DNA of 64,000 bases from Pseudomonas multiresinivorans (GTDB lineage Bacteria; Pseudomonadota; Gammaproteobacteria; Pseudomonadales; Pseudomonadaceae), in contig NZ_CP048833.1 of the NCBI RefSeq assembly GCF_012971725.1, forward strand, positions 4,774,001 through 4,838,000, written 5' to 3'. This document shows, in pieces, positions 25,163 through 33,933 of the stretch. Each line of letters begins with the position of its first letter. The first letter of the stretch is position 1. The notes below the pieces were generated by a model. That model was not told the origin of the DNA. It did not search any database and was given only the letters and a program-made list of their open reading frames with translations. Position numbers and translations under genes: made by a program.

Positions 25163-27223
25163 ATGACCGACCGCCAGCCCCCCATCGCCCGCCGCGAAGC
25201 CGCCGCCGATCCGTATGCCTGGCTGGAAAACCGTGACGCCGAGGACGTCCTCGACTACCTGAAAGCAGAAAATGCCTACCTGGAAGATCAGCTTCTTCCT
25301 CAGAAGAAGCTGCGCGAAACCCTGTTCCAGGAGATCAAGGGGCGCATCCGCGAAACCGACCTGTCGCTGCCCACGCCCTGGGGCCCCTGGCTCTACTACC
25401 AGCGCACCACCGCCGGCGACGAGTACCCCCGCCACTACCGCAGCCCCCGTCCCGCCGGCGGCTCGCTCACCGTCGACGAGAGCGCCGAGGAGCTGCTGCT
25501 GGACCCGAACGCCCTGGCCGGCGATGGCTTCCTGTCCGTGGGCGCCTTCAGCATCAGCCCCGATCATTCGAAGCTGGCCTACAGCCTGGATACCAGCGGC
25601 GACGAAATCTACACCCTGTACGTGAAGGAACTGGCTGACGGCAGCGTCACCACCCTGCCCTTCGAAGACTGCGACGGCAGCCTGACCTGGGCCAACGACA
25701 ACCGCACCCTGTTCTTCGGTGAGCTGGACGACACCCACCGCCCGCACAAGCTCTACCGCCACAGCCTGGGCGAGAGCGGCGCGCAGCTGATCTTCGAGGA
25801 GCCCGACGGGCGCTTCTTCCTCAACTGCTACCGCGCCAGTTCCGAACGCCAGCTGATCCTGCTGCTCAACAGCAAGACCACCAGTGAAGCCTGGATACTG
25901 GATGCCAATACGCCCGAGGGCGAGTTCGTCTGCCTGGCACCACGGGAGGAAGACCACGAGTACTACCCGGACCACGGTCGCCTGAACGGCGACTGGGCCT
26001 GGATGATCCGCAGCAACCAGACCGGCATCAACTTCGCCCTCTACCACGCCAGCGAGACGCAACCCACCCGCGCCGACTGGCAGGAGCTGGTGGCGCACCG
26101 TGACGACGTGATGCTGGAAGGCCTCACCCTGAACGCCAGCGCCCTCACCCTGAGCCTGCGCGAAGGCGGCCTGCCGATCGTCGAAGTCCATCCCCATGGA
26201 CAACCGCCGCACCGGGTAGACCTGCCGGACGCCGCCTATAACCTGTACGTGCAGGACAGCCTGGAGTTCGACAGCGCCGCGATCCGCCTGCGCTACGAGG
26301 CCCTCAACCGCCCGGCGCAGATCCGCCAGCTGGAGCTTTCGAGCGGGGAACAGAAAGTACTCAAGCAAACCCCGGTGGAAGGCCCGTTCGATGCCGACGC
26401 GTACGAAAGTCGCCGCCTCTGGGCCGATGCCGCTCACGGCGTGCAGGTTCCGATCAGCCTGGTCGGCCGTCGCGACGTGCTGGAAGATGTCGCCCGCGGC
26501 AAGCCCGCCCCGCTCTATCTCTATGGCTACGGCGCCTATGGCGAGAGCCTCGACCCCTGGTTCTCCCACGCCCGCCTGAGCCTGCTGGAGCGTGGCTTCG
26601 TCTTCGCCATCGCCCACGTACGCGGCGGCGGCGAGCTGGGCGAAGCCTGGTACCGCGCCGGCAAGCTGGCGCACAAGCAGAACACCTTCAGCGACTTCAT
26701 CGCCTGCGCCGAACATCTGCTGAGCCACGGCTACAGCACCCCGGCGCAACTGGCCATCAGCGGCGGCAGCGCCGGCGGCCTGCTGATCGGCGCGGTACTC
26801 AACCAGCGCCCGCAGCTGTTCGCCGCGGCCATCGCCGAAGTGCCCTTCGTCGATGTGCTCAACAGCATGCTCAACCCCGACCTGCCGCTGACCGTCACCG
26901 AGTACGACGAGTGGGGCAACCCGCAGGAGCCGGAGGTCTACGCACGGATCAAGGCCTACGCGCCCTACGAGAACGTCAGCGCCCAGGACTACCCCGCCCT
27001 GCTGGTGGTAGCCGGCTACAACGACAGCCGCGTGCAGTACTGGGAAGCCGCCAAGTGGGTGGCCAAGCTGCGCGTCAGCAAGACCGATGACCGCCTGCTG
27101 CTGCTCAAGACCGACCTGGGTGCCGGCCACGGCGGCATGAGCGGCCGTTACCAGGGCCTGAAGGACGTAGCGCTGGAATACGCCTTCCTGTTCAAGGTGC
27201 TCGGCATCGAAGGCAACGCCTGA
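25163..27223 (+). CDS. ptrB: Oligopeptidase B-type serine peptidase
   Basis: Prolyl-oligopeptidase family (S9A) enzyme cleaving short peptides after basic residues, in the cytoplasm. The 686-residue protein has an N-terminal beta-propeller (about residues 65-400) and a C-terminal alpha/beta-hydrolase domain. That domain has the catalytic serine in SGGSAGGLLIGAVLNQRP, the aspartate in VAGYNDSRV and the histidine in GAGHGGMSGR; the DPWFSHARLSLLERGFVFAIAHVRGGGE segment is typical. ATG at 25163 follows a weak ribosome site. The stop overlaps the next gene (TGATG). Confidence 0.93.
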   Translation: MTDRQPPIARREAAADPYAWLENRDAEDVLDYLKAENAYLEDQLLPQKKLRETLFQEIKGRIRETDLSLPTPWGPWLYYQRTTAGDEYPRHYRSPRPAGGSLTVDESAEELLLDPNALAGDGFLSVGAFSISPDHSKLAYSLDTSGDEIYTLYVKELADGSVTTLPFEDCDGSLTWANDNRTLFFGELDDTHRPHKLYRHSLGESGAQLIFEEPDGRFFLNCYRASSERQLILLLNSKTTSEAWILDANTPEGEFVCLAPREEDHEYYPDHGRLNGDWAWMIRSNQTGINFALYHASETQPTRADWQELVAHRDDVMLEGLTLNASALTLSLREGGLPIVEVHPHGQPPHRVDLPDAAYNLYVQDSLEFDSAAIRLRYEALNRPAQIRQLELSSGEQKVLKQTPVEGPFDADAYESRRLWADAAHGVQVPISLVGRRDVLEDVARGKPAPLYLYGYGAYGESLDPWFSHARLSLLERGFVFAIAHVRGGGELGEAWYRAGKLAHKQNTFSDFIACAEHLLSHGYSTPAQLAISGGSAGGLLIGAVLNQRPQLFAAAIAEVPFVDVLNSMLNPDLPLTVTEYDEWGNPQEPEVYARIKAYAPYENVSAQDYPALLVVAGYNDSRVQYWEAAKWVAKLRVSKTDDRLLLLKTDLGAGHGGMSGRYQGLKDVALEYAFLFKVLGIEGNA

Positions 27224-27570
27224 TGCTCTACACCTGCCCCTGCTGCGGCTATTTCAGTTTCGGCGACCCTCCGGGGTCGTACGAAATCTGCGAGATCTGC
27301 TTCTGGGAAGACGATCACCTGCAACTCTGCTTCCCCGACGCCCGCGGCGGGGCCAACGCCGTGAGCCTGATCGAAGCACAGGTCAACTTCGTGCAATGGG
27401 GCGCGTGCGAGCGGCGCTTCCGCACGCAGGTGCGCCCGGCGACCATCGACGACGAGAAGGACGAGCGCTGGTTTCCGCTCTGGGAAAAGCGCGTGGAGCT
27501 GCCGGATGGCGAGGCCCCACTGGCCGGTGAGGAAGCCTGCTACTGGTTGCGCACGCCGGCACCGGGCTGA
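27223..27570 (+). CDS. CPCC-family cysteine-rich protein
   Basis: A 115-residue protein starting MLYTCPCCGYFSF, with a second pair in CEICFWEDD. Two CxxC-type knuckles predict a single zinc site, as in the CPCC domain family of unknown function. Start ATG overlaps the ptrB stop in TGATG, so its translation is coupled to the peptidase. No functional link to the peptidase is known to me. Confidence 0.85.
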   Translation: MLYTCPCCGYFSFGDPPGSYEICEICFWEDDHLQLCFPDARGGANAVSLIEAQVNFVQWGACERRFRTQVRPATIDDEKDERWFPLWEKRVELPDGEAPLAGEEACYWLRTPAPG

Positions 27571-27571
27571 C

Positions 27572-28021
27572 TCAGCCGGCGCGGAAGATCAGGTGCTCTT
27601 CCCAGTCGTCCTCGGGCACCGAACCCTCGGCGAGCATGCGGCCGGACTGCGAGATGCGCTCATGGTGCACCGCCTCCGGATCACCGCAGACGAGGTGGTG
27701 CCACAGCGGCAGGTCCTTGCCCTCGGCCACCAGGCGGTAGCCACAGGTCGGCGGCAGCCACTGGAACTCGTCGGCCCGGGCCGGGGTGAGCTGGATGCAG
27801 TCGGGCACACTGGCGCGGCGATTGGCGTAGTCGGTGCAGCGGCAGGTCTTCAGGTCCAGCAGTTTGCAGGCGATGCGCGTGTAGTAGACGGTGCCGTCGT
27901 CCTCGTCTTCCAGCTTCTGCAGGCAGCACAGGCCGCAGCCGTCGCACAGCGACTCCCACTCTTCCTGGTCGAGCTGGTCAAGGGTCTTGCGTTTCCAGAA
28001 GGGCTCTACTTTGGCGGCCAT
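27572..28021 (-). CDS. YcgN family cysteine cluster protein (UPF0260)
   Basis: A 149-residue protein with many cysteines: CDGCGLCCLQKLED (about residues 26-39), IACKLLD, CRCTDYANR and PDCIQLTP. This matches the YcgN/UPF0260 family, thought to bind a metal or iron-sulfur centre; its function is unknown. I chose the ATG at 28021 (MAAKVEPFWKRKTLDQ), the usual family start and length. The longer frame to 28096 adds a non-conserved extension. It converges with the CPCC gene, with only one base between stops. Confidence 0.9.
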   Translation of the reverse strand: MAAKVEPFWKRKTLDQLDQEEWESLCDGCGLCCLQKLEDEDDGTVYYTRIACKLLDLKTCRCTDYANRRASVPDCIQLTPARADEFQWLPPTCGYRLVAEGKDLPLWHHLVCGDPEAVHHERISQSGRMLAEGSVPEDDWEEHLIFRAG

Positions 28022-28279
28022 TTTTTGTACAGGGGCAATTTCACGGGGCGCAAAGTCTAAGCCCGCCGCGCTCGCAGGCCAAGCGCAGGCGACCATTGAC
28101 CGCGCGACGCTTGCCAGAGCGGGCCGTGCTGGTTAGTTTGATCGCCCCACGGGCCCGGTCCGCCGACACGTCAGGCTGGACTCGCCAGCCGCTTCCCGCA
28201 GCCGCGCCGCCCGATCCCACCGCGATGCCCGGCCGACCACGGCACCATCGGCAGATTCCACGCCCTTCAAGGAGCCACC

Positions 28280-28873
28280 ATGAGCGCCAACCCTCGCGTT
28301 TCCGAGCACCCCATCGACCCGCAGTTCATCAATCGCTGGTCGCCCCGCGCCTTCAACGGCGAAGCCATTCCCCAGGAGACCCTGCTGAGCTTCATCGAGG
28401 CCGCGCGCTGGGCACCGTCCTCCTTCAACTCGCAGCCCTGGCGCTTCCTCTTCGCCCTGCGCGACACGCCGAACTGGCAGCGCTACCTGAACCTGCTGGG
28501 CGAGTTTAATCGCGGCTGGGCGCAGCACGCCTCGGCGCTGGTCGTCGTGCTGTCCAAGACCACCTTCGCCCCGCCCGGCTCCAGCGAAGAAAAACCAGCC
28601 CTGTGGCACAGCTTCGACACCGGCTCCGCCTGGGGCTTCCTCGCCCTGCAGGCGAGCCTGGCCGGCTGGCACACCCACGGCATGGCCGGCTTCGACCGCG
28701 AGCTGGCGCGCACCGAACTGAAAGTCCCGGCGGACCACGAAATCCACGCGGTGATCGCCATCGGCAAACTGGGCGACAAGTCGATCCTCTCCGAGAGCCT
28801 GCAGGCCCGCGAAGTACCCAATGCCCGCCGCCCGCTGGCGGAGATCGTGGCCGAGGGCGATTTCTCGCTCTGA
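28280..28873 (+). CDS. Nitroreductase family protein
   Basis: A 197-residue FMN-dependent oxidoreductase of the nitroreductase fold. Features are the RWSPRAFNGEAIPQETL FMN-binding start, WAPSSFNSQPWRF, the GSAWGFLALQASLAGWHTHG core and the C-terminal AIGKLGDKS stretch. AAGGAG precedes the ATG at 28280. The natural substrate (quinone, nitro compound or other) is not predictable. It is followed directly by the IS-disrupted repeat, which did not damage the gene. Confidence 0.9.
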   Translation: MSANPRVSEHPIDPQFINRWSPRAFNGEAIPQETLLSFIEAARWAPSSFNSQPWRFLFALRDTPNWQRYLNLLGEFNRGWAQHASALVVVLSKTTFAPPGSSEEKPALWHSFDTGSAWGFLALQASLAGWHTHGMAGFDRELARTELKVPADHEIHAVIAIGKLGDKSILSESLQAREVPNARRPLAEIVAEGDFSL

Positions 28874-28900
28874 TTGCCCTGCGCCGGACTTTCCGCCCTT

Positions 28901-28925
28901 TGTAGGACCGAGGGGGACGCCTAGT
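28901..28925. repeat. Left part of a REP-type repeat cut by the IS (copy b, with target duplication)
   Basis: GTAGGACCGAG followed by GGGGACGCCTAGT. Joined to 29951 after removing the IS and one CCTAGT, it rebuilds a repeat arm with a 14-base insertion between GAG and CTTGCTCGCG. Bases 28920-28925 (CCTAGT) are the left target duplication. Confidence 0.85.
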
Positions 28926-29862
28926 TGTGTAAACCCAGTAGGTTGTTCAGTGGAATGCGGCTGATGGGTGGGCAGTAATGCAGACTGGAGTGAGGCCTGT
29001 GCCAGTTGTATTGGTGTAGCCAGAGGGCCAGATGCTGGGCGCGCTGCTCAGAGCTCTCGTAGCTACGGGCGTAGGCCCACTCCCGCAAGCTGGTTTGAAT
29101 GAAGCGCTCAGCTTTGCCATTGGTACGTGGGGTGTAGGGTCTGGTGCGGATATGTCGTAAGCCCAGACGCCGGCATAGGCGGCGGAATAGACCTGATCGG
29201 TAGCAGGCACCGTTGTCAGTCATGACCCGAGTAAATCGAATCTTCAGCGAGCGGTAGTAGCGCAAAGCCTGGAGCAGAGCGCGACAGGCACTTCCACCTC
29301 GTTCATCAGCATGCAGGCTGGAGAAGGCGATGCGCGAGGCATCGTCGATGGCGACATGGACAAACTCCCAGCCCGCTCCGTCAGAGCCCATCAGCCGGGT
29401 TCCCGTAACTCGATGTCCCGGTCTCCAAAAGCGTGCGAGCTTCTTGATATCCAGATGCAGTAGATCACCTGGTTGAGCGTACTGATAACGCCTGATCGGC
29501 GGAGCGGGCTCCAACTCGGGGAGCCGATTGAGTCCGAGTCGTTTGAGGTGGCGAGCGATGGTACTGACTGCCAGCCCTAACTCGTTGGCAATTTGCCGAT
29601 AGGTTTGACGGGCGCTGCGCCGCTCAATCAGCCTTTCGAGCCGAGACTCGGGTGTGGCATGGGGGCAGGCGTGAGGGCGCGAAGTGCGATCCATCATGCC
29701 GGCCTCTCCCTCTTCGCGGTAACGCCGAAGCCATTTGTAGGCCGTACGTACGCTGACACCGGCCGCCTGCGCTGCCTCTTCAGCACGTAATCCCTGAAGC
29801 ATGCGCTGGACTAAAAGGGCTCGACCGCGCGGTGTAAGACGGGCATATTTATGCAGGTTCAT
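28921..29862 (-). CDS. IS481-family transposase
   Basis: A 313-residue DDE transposase. An N-terminal helix-turn-helix (about residues 10-60, AQAAGVSVRTAYKWLRRY) is followed by a second DNA-binding helix set (YRQIANELGLAVSTIARHL), then the integrase core with Asp138 (LLHLDIKK), Asp216 (VMTDNGACY) and Glu252 (TNGKAERFIQ), i.e. DD35E spacing. The frame is intact. Its stop codon TAG (28923-28921) lies outside the IS, within the CCTAGT target duplication, so the host target supplies the stop. IS481 family membership is supported by the core motifs, size and CTAG target. Confidence 0.94.
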   Translation of the reverse strand: MNLHKYARLTPRGRALLVQRMLQGLRAEEAAQAAGVSVRTAYKWLRRYREEGEAGMMDRTSRPHACPHATPESRLERLIERRSARQTYRQIANELGLAVSTIARHLKRLGLNRLPELEPAPPIRRYQYAQPGDLLHLDIKKLARFWRPGHRVTGTRLMGSDGAGWEFVHVAIDDASRIAFSSLHADERGGSACRALLQALRYYRSLKIRFTRVMTDNGACYRSGLFRRLCRRLGLRHIRTRPYTPRTNGKAERFIQTSLREWAYARSYESSEQRAQHLALWLHQYNWHRPHSSLHYCPPISRIPLNNLLGLHN

Positions 29863-29944
29863 TCGGGGCTCCTGGAAGGATTGGTTGGTCGCACTTCCAG
29901 TTTTCCGGGTAAGCCCCGGATGAACAACCTACCGAGAGATCACA
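28926..29944 (-). mobile_element. Complete IS481-family insertion sequence
   Basis: A 1019-base element with terminal inverted repeats. The left end begins TGTGTAAACCCAGTAGGTTG and the right end (read inward) TGTGATCTCTCGGTAGGTTG; they share TGTG and then GTAGGTTGTTCA at the same offset. It is flanked on both sides by CCTAGT, a 6-base duplication of the NCTAGN form known for IS481. It carries one intact DDE transposase and sits inside a REP-type repeat, harming no gene. Confidence 0.93.
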
Positions 29945-30010
29945 CCTAGTCCTTGCTCGCGAACCGCATAGTTCCGTGCCGTGCAGGTTCGCGAGCAAGC
30001 TCGCTCCTAC
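29945..30010. repeat. Right part of the IS-interrupted REP-type repeat (copy b)
   Basis: Begins with the right target duplication CCTAGT (29945-29950), continues with CTTGCTCGCGAACC and, after a 24-base loop, the intact opposite arm GTTCGCGAGCAAGCTCGCTCCTAC. Confidence 0.88.
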
Positions 30011-30023
30011 GAAAAGCCAAAAG

Positions 30024-30049
30024 AAAAAGGCCCCGATCGGGGCCTTTTT
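30024..30049. terminator. Palindromic terminator after the hydroxyacid dehydrogenase gene
   Basis: A perfect 26-base palindrome, AAAAAGGCCCCGA followed by its complement TCGGGGCCTTTTT, lies 17 bases past the stop at 30067. It can act in either direction. Confidence 0.85.
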
Positions 30050-30066
30050 CATGGGTGCGACGGCGA

Positions 30067-30999
30067 TCAGTAACCGCGGGAGAAATCCACCTCGCCACGC
30101 ATGGCCTGCCCCGCCCAGAAGCGGGTCAGGTTGTCGCGGAACAGCTCGATCAGCAGGCCTGGCAAGGTCGGCGCGGCCGTGTGGCCGGTCAACAGCAGGC
30201 GTGGCGTATGCCAGAACGGGTGCGACGTCGGCAGCGGCTCCTGGCGGCAGACATCGATCACCGCGCCGGCCAGCTGGTTGGCTTCCAGCGCCGCGACCAG
30301 GTCCTCGTCCACCACCGAAGTGCCGCGCCCAGCGTTGAGGAACAGCGCGGTGGGCTTCATCCGCTGGAACAGCGCCAGGTTGTAGATATCGGCGGTTTCC
30401 GGCGTATCGGGCAACAGGTTGATCACGTAGTCCGCGGTCTCGGCCAGGCGCGGCAGGTCATCCAGACCGCCCATGCGGCCAAACGGCACCAGCGCGCGCG
30501 GGTTCTTCGCCACGCCGACCAGTTCGACGCCGAACGGCGCGAGCATGTGCGCTACGGCCTGGCCGATCTCGCCCGTGCCGACGATGAGGATCTGCCGGCC
30601 GCTCAGGCTGCCCGGCGAGCGGTCGTCCCACTGCACGCCGACCTGGCTGGCCAGGCGACCAAGGAACTGGCGCTCGTGGGCAAGCATGTAGGTGAGCAGG
30701 TACTCGGTCATGACCTGGCCGAAGATGCCGACAGCGCGGGTCAGCGCGTAGTCCTTGGGCAAGTCTTCGGCCAGCAGCGGGGTGATGCCCGCCCAGCTGG
30801 ACTGGATCCACACCGGGTGCACGCCCTTGCGCAACAGCTGCGCGGCCAGGGTCGGCTCGCCGAGCCAAACCGGGCACTCCGCCGCCGCTTCCACCAGGGC
30901 ATCGGGGTTGTTGCCGGAGATCACCGTCAACCGGGGTTCGGCCGCCATCAGCAGGGCGGCGTAGAGGGAGTGTTCGCGATCGAGTACGAGCAGGCGCAT
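30067..30999 (-). CDS. D-2-hydroxyacid dehydrogenase family protein
   Basis: A 310-residue NAD(P)-dependent dehydrogenase acting on 2-keto/2-hydroxy acids. It has the Rossmann motif VGTGEIGQAVA (about residues 138-148), the catalytic arginine in LNAGRGTSVVDEDL, the glutamate in VCRQEPLP and the histidine in LTGHTAAPTLP. The N-terminal half is divergent, as in the GhrA-like branch (glyoxylate/hydroxypyruvate reductase). The exact substrate is not determined by sequence. ATG at 30999. Confidence 0.88.
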   Translation of the reverse strand: MRLLVLDREHSLYAALLMAAEPRLTVISGNNPDALVEAAAECPVWLGEPTLAAQLLRKGVHPVWIQSSWAGITPLLAEDLPKDYALTRAVGIFGQVMTEYLLTYMLAHERQFLGRLASQVGVQWDDRSPGSLSGRQILIVGTGEIGQAVAHMLAPFGVELVGVAKNPRALVPFGRMGGLDDLPRLAETADYVINLLPDTPETADIYNLALFQRMKPTALFLNAGRGTSVVDEDLVAALEANQLAGAVIDVCRQEPLPTSHPFWHTPRLLLTGHTAAPTLPGLLIELFRDNLTRFWAGQAMRGEVDFSRGY

Positions 31000-31249
31000 G
31001 GTCAGGCCTTTCGCTTCGAGCGGTGGTGCATTTCCGGCTGGCGCATCTGGACTCGCTTCTAGGGAGCTTCCCTGGGATAAAACGTGGTCAGTTCTAGGGA
31101 AGTCAGGCGGCTATAGACACAGCCAGAGACCAAGCGTTCCGCTCCGTTGAACCCTATTTCTGAGCGCATAATGCGCTCAAGCCGCGAACTTGCACAGTGC
31201 CAGCACTGAGCAAATCCGCGGCCTGAGCGCAGTGACGAGCCAGTCGGGA

Positions 31250-31543
31250 TCAGACTGGATCGTTTCGCCGTAGCAGCTCTTCAGGCAGGTGCTCGATGTA
31301 CTCGTCTTCGGCCGGTGGCATCTGCAGGTGGAAACCTTGTTTCTCGATGTTTTCCAGCACCACGTTGATGTCTTCGCGAGCCAGCTGGCGCTCGGGACTC
31401 AGGACCAGGTCGAAGGTGTGCTTCGGCGCGCCAAAGGCCGCGAGCAGAGCCTCGGGTACGCGGCTGAGGGCTTCGCGCTTGTCGACGTACAGGTACATCT
31501 CGTTCTTGCGCGGACTCTTGTAGATGGAGCAGATGCGTTTCAT
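31250..31543 (-). CDS. YcgL domain protein
   Basis: A 97-residue protein of the YcgL family (MKRICSIYKSPRKNEMYLYVDKREA). Family members are small alpha/beta proteins linked to cell shape or envelope in some reports but without an assigned activity. It follows rnd with a 33-base gap on the same strand, the arrangement found in many gamma-proteobacteria, so it is probably cotranscribed. The 250 bases downstream, up to the dehydrogenase, hold no gene. Confidence 0.9.
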   Translation of the reverse strand: MKRICSIYKSPRKNEMYLYVDKREALSRVPEALLAAFGAPKHTFDLVLSPERQLAREDINVVLENIEKQGFHLQMPPAEDEYIEHLPEELLRRNDPV

Positions 31544-31576
31544 GTCGGTTCTTTCTGCGTGATGGGGTAGGCCGCG

Positions 31577-32710
31577 TTATTCGGCAGTCGGGGCAGCCAG
31601 GCTGTCCAGCAGGGCCTGCCCCATCAGCTCGCGGCGCCAGCCTTGCAGCGAATCGGGCAGTTGATAGGGGCCATTGGGCCAGCCGGTCTTGAGCAGGGCT
31701 TCGAGAATCTTCTTGCGCAGCATCAGCTCGGGCGCCATGTCCAGGCGCTCGGCCTCCTTCTGGCCGACTTCGCGCAGCTTCTTCAGCACCGGGGTGATCT
31801 CGCGCGGCAGCGGCTCGGGCAGGGTCTGCGGGCGATCGGCCTCGGGCAGCTTCGCCGCATGGGCGATCAAGGCGATCAGGGTGTCGCCGTCCTGGCGCAC
31901 GGTACGCGGGTGCATGTCGTCGATGCGCGCCAGTGCAACCTTGTCGCCAGGCTGGAAGCGCGACAGCGGCCACAGGGTGTGCTCGCGCAGCACATGGTTG
32001 CGCGGCTTGTTGCGCAACCGCGCCTGCTCCTCGCGCCAGACACACAGTTCGCGCAGCACGGCCAGTTGCTGGGGATTGAGCTTCCAGGCCAGCTTGACGT
32101 CGAGGTAAGCCTGCTGCGGATCGCTGACGCGGCTCTGGTTCTGAGTGAGGTCGGCGCCATCGGCCAGCAGCCACTGCAACTTCTCGTCGCTCAGGCGCGG
32201 CGCCAGTTTCACGTAGACCTCGGCCAGGTGCTGCACGTCCTCGGCGGCATAGCGCACCTGCATGTCGGTCAGCGGGCGCTGCAACCAGTCGGAGCGGGTT
32301 TCATCCTTGGGCAGGTCGAGGCCGAGGATTTCCAGCACCAGCTTGGAGTAGCCCATGGAGTGCGGCATGCCCAGGTAGGCGGCAGCCAACTGGGTATCGA
32401 ACAGCGGTTGCGGCAGGCTGCCGGTCAGGCGCTGGAACACTTCCAGGTCTTCGCCGCAGGCATGGAACACCTTGACCACCAGCGGCGACTCAAGCAACGC
32501 GGCGAACGGCGACCAGTCGCGGATCAGCAGCGGGTCGATCAGCCACACGCCGCTGCCGTCGCCCACCTGTACCAGCCCGGCGGCCGGGTAGAAGGTATCG
32601 ACACGCATGAACTCGGTATCGAGCGCGAGGTACGGCAGTTCTTTCCACTCCTGGCACTTGCGCTCCAGGGTGGCATCGTCGCGAATCCACTGTATATCGA
32701 GGGCGGTCAC
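31577..32710 (-). CDS. rnd: Ribonuclease D
   Basis: A 3'-5' exoribonuclease maturing tRNA and other small RNAs. The 377-residue protein has the DEDD nuclease domain, with the first acidic pair in ALDTEFMRVDTFYP, the second Asp in KVFHACGEDLEVF, DTQLAAAYLG and the DEDDy tyrosine in QVRYAAEDVQHL. An HRDC domain follows (about residues 210-290). I prefer the GTG at 32710 because AAGGAG lies 6 bases upstream; the ATG two codons earlier abuts that same site and leaves no spacing. Confidence 0.93.
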   Translation of the reverse strand: MTALDIQWIRDDATLERKCQEWKELPYLALDTEFMRVDTFYPAAGLVQVGDGSGVWLIDPLLIRDWSPFAALLESPLVVKVFHACGEDLEVFQRLTGSLPQPLFDTQLAAAYLGMPHSMGYSKLVLEILGLDLPKDETRSDWLQRPLTDMQVRYAAEDVQHLAEVYVKLAPRLSDEKLQWLLADGADLTQNQSRVSDPQQAYLDVKLAWKLNPQQLAVLRELCVWREEQARLRNKPRNHVLREHTLWPLSRFQPGDKVALARIDDMHPRTVRQDGDTLIALIAHAAKLPEADRPQTLPEPLPREITPVLKKLREVGQKEAERLDMAPELMLRKKILEALLKTGWPNGPYQLPDSLQGWRRELMGQALLDSLAAPTAE

Positions 32711-32849
32711 GAACATCTCCTTCGTTTCGGTGCGCGCAGTATATAGAGATGCATGATGTGCGAGCATTCCACTCGGCCATCGGTCTGTGACGATCGGCCA
32801 GCGGTCTCTACGCTTTGCCCCGCCCACAACAACAATAAGGCAGCTTTAC

Positions 32850-33911
32850 ATGAAGAAGCTTCTCGGGTTGGTCGTCCTGCTGGTCGCCGCCCTCGCCGTT
32901 TACCTGGCCTTCACGCCCAGCCCCATCGATCCGCTGGCCTGGACGCCTCCCAAGGCGCCGCCGATGACCGGCGTGATGGAACCCAACGACACGCTGATGA
33001 AGGCCGAACTGCTTGCCCAGGGGCAGATCGTCGGTCCCGAAGATACGGCCGTGGACAGCCAGGGCCAGGTATTTGCCGGGCTGGACGACGGGCGCATCGT
33101 GCGCATCGGCGCCGACGGCAAGGCGCAAACCTTCGTCGAAACCGGCGGACGCCCGCTCGGGCTGGCATTCGACAAGGCCGGAAACCTGATCGTCGCCGAT
33201 GCCTGGAAAGGCCTGCTGCAGGTCGACCCGCAAGGCAGGATCCGCGTGCTGACCGATTCGGCCGATGGCGTTCCCTTCGCCTTCACCGACGACCTGGACA
33301 TCGCCAGCGACGGGCGTATCTATTTCAGCGACGCTTCCAGCCGCTTCCACCAGCCCGACTACATCCTCGACTTGCTCGAAGCCCGCCCCCACGGCCGCCT
33401 GCTGCGCTACGACCCAGCCACCGGCAAGACCGAGACGCTGCTCAAGGACCTGTATTTCGCCAACGGCGTGGCGCTCTCGCAGCACGAGGACTTCGTGTTG
33501 GTCAACGAGACCTACCGCTACCGCATCACGCGTTACTGGCTCAAGGGCGAGAAGGCCGGGCAGCACGACGTGTTCATCGACAACCTGCCGGGCCTGCCGG
33601 ACAACCTCGCCAGCGATCGCAGCGGCACCTTCTGGGTCGCCCTGCCCTCGCCGCGCAAGGCAGACGCCGATGCGATCCAGCAGATGCCCTGGCTGAAACG
33701 CCAGCTCACCAAACTGCCGCGCACGGTCCTGCCCAAGCCGGTGCCCTATGGCCTGGTGATCCAGGTGAACGAGAAAGGCGAGATCGTGCGCAGCCTGCAT
33801 GACACCAGCGGCCAGCACCTGCGCATGGTGACGTCGGTGAAACCGGTGAACGGCGTGCTCTACCTGGGCAGCCTGGAGAACGATCGCATCGGCCGGCTGC
33901 CTATACGCTGA
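32850..33911 (+). CDS. SMP-30/gluconolactonase-like membrane-anchored protein
   Basis: A 353-residue protein with an N-terminal signal anchor (residues 3-21, KLLGLVVLLVAALAVYLAF) and a six-bladed beta-propeller of the SMP-30 or strictosidine synthase-like type: GPEDTAVDSQGQVFAGLDDG, GRPLGLAFDKAGNLIVADAW, DLDIASDGRIYFSDASSRF and ANGVALSQHEDFVLVNET. It should face the periplasm. These enzymes are lactonases or esterases; no substrate can be assigned. It is divergent from rnd. Confidence 0.85.
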   Translation: MKKLLGLVVLLVAALAVYLAFTPSPIDPLAWTPPKAPPMTGVMEPNDTLMKAELLAQGQIVGPEDTAVDSQGQVFAGLDDGRIVRIGADGKAQTFVETGGRPLGLAFDKAGNLIVADAWKGLLQVDPQGRIRVLTDSADGVPFAFTDDLDIASDGRIYFSDASSRFHQPDYILDLLEARPHGRLLRYDPATGKTETLLKDLYFANGVALSQHEDFVLVNETYRYRITRYWLKGEKAGQHDVFIDNLPGLPDNLASDRSGTFWVALPSPRKADADAIQQMPWLKRQLTKLPRTVLPKPVPYGLVIQVNEKGEIVRSLHDTSGQHLRMVTSVKPVNGVLYLGSLENDRIGRLPIR

Positions 33912-33933
33912 AGGCTCCAGCTCCCCTGACGCC

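Noticed and set aside
24644..27130. Minus-strand frame of 828 codons opposite ptrB
   Set aside because: Shadow of ptrB; its 3' part also runs out of frame through the membrane-protein gene.
31000..31249. Small gene in the gap between the hydroxyacid dehydrogenase and ycgL
   Set aside because: No frame with a usable start, ribosome site or plausible composition was seen.
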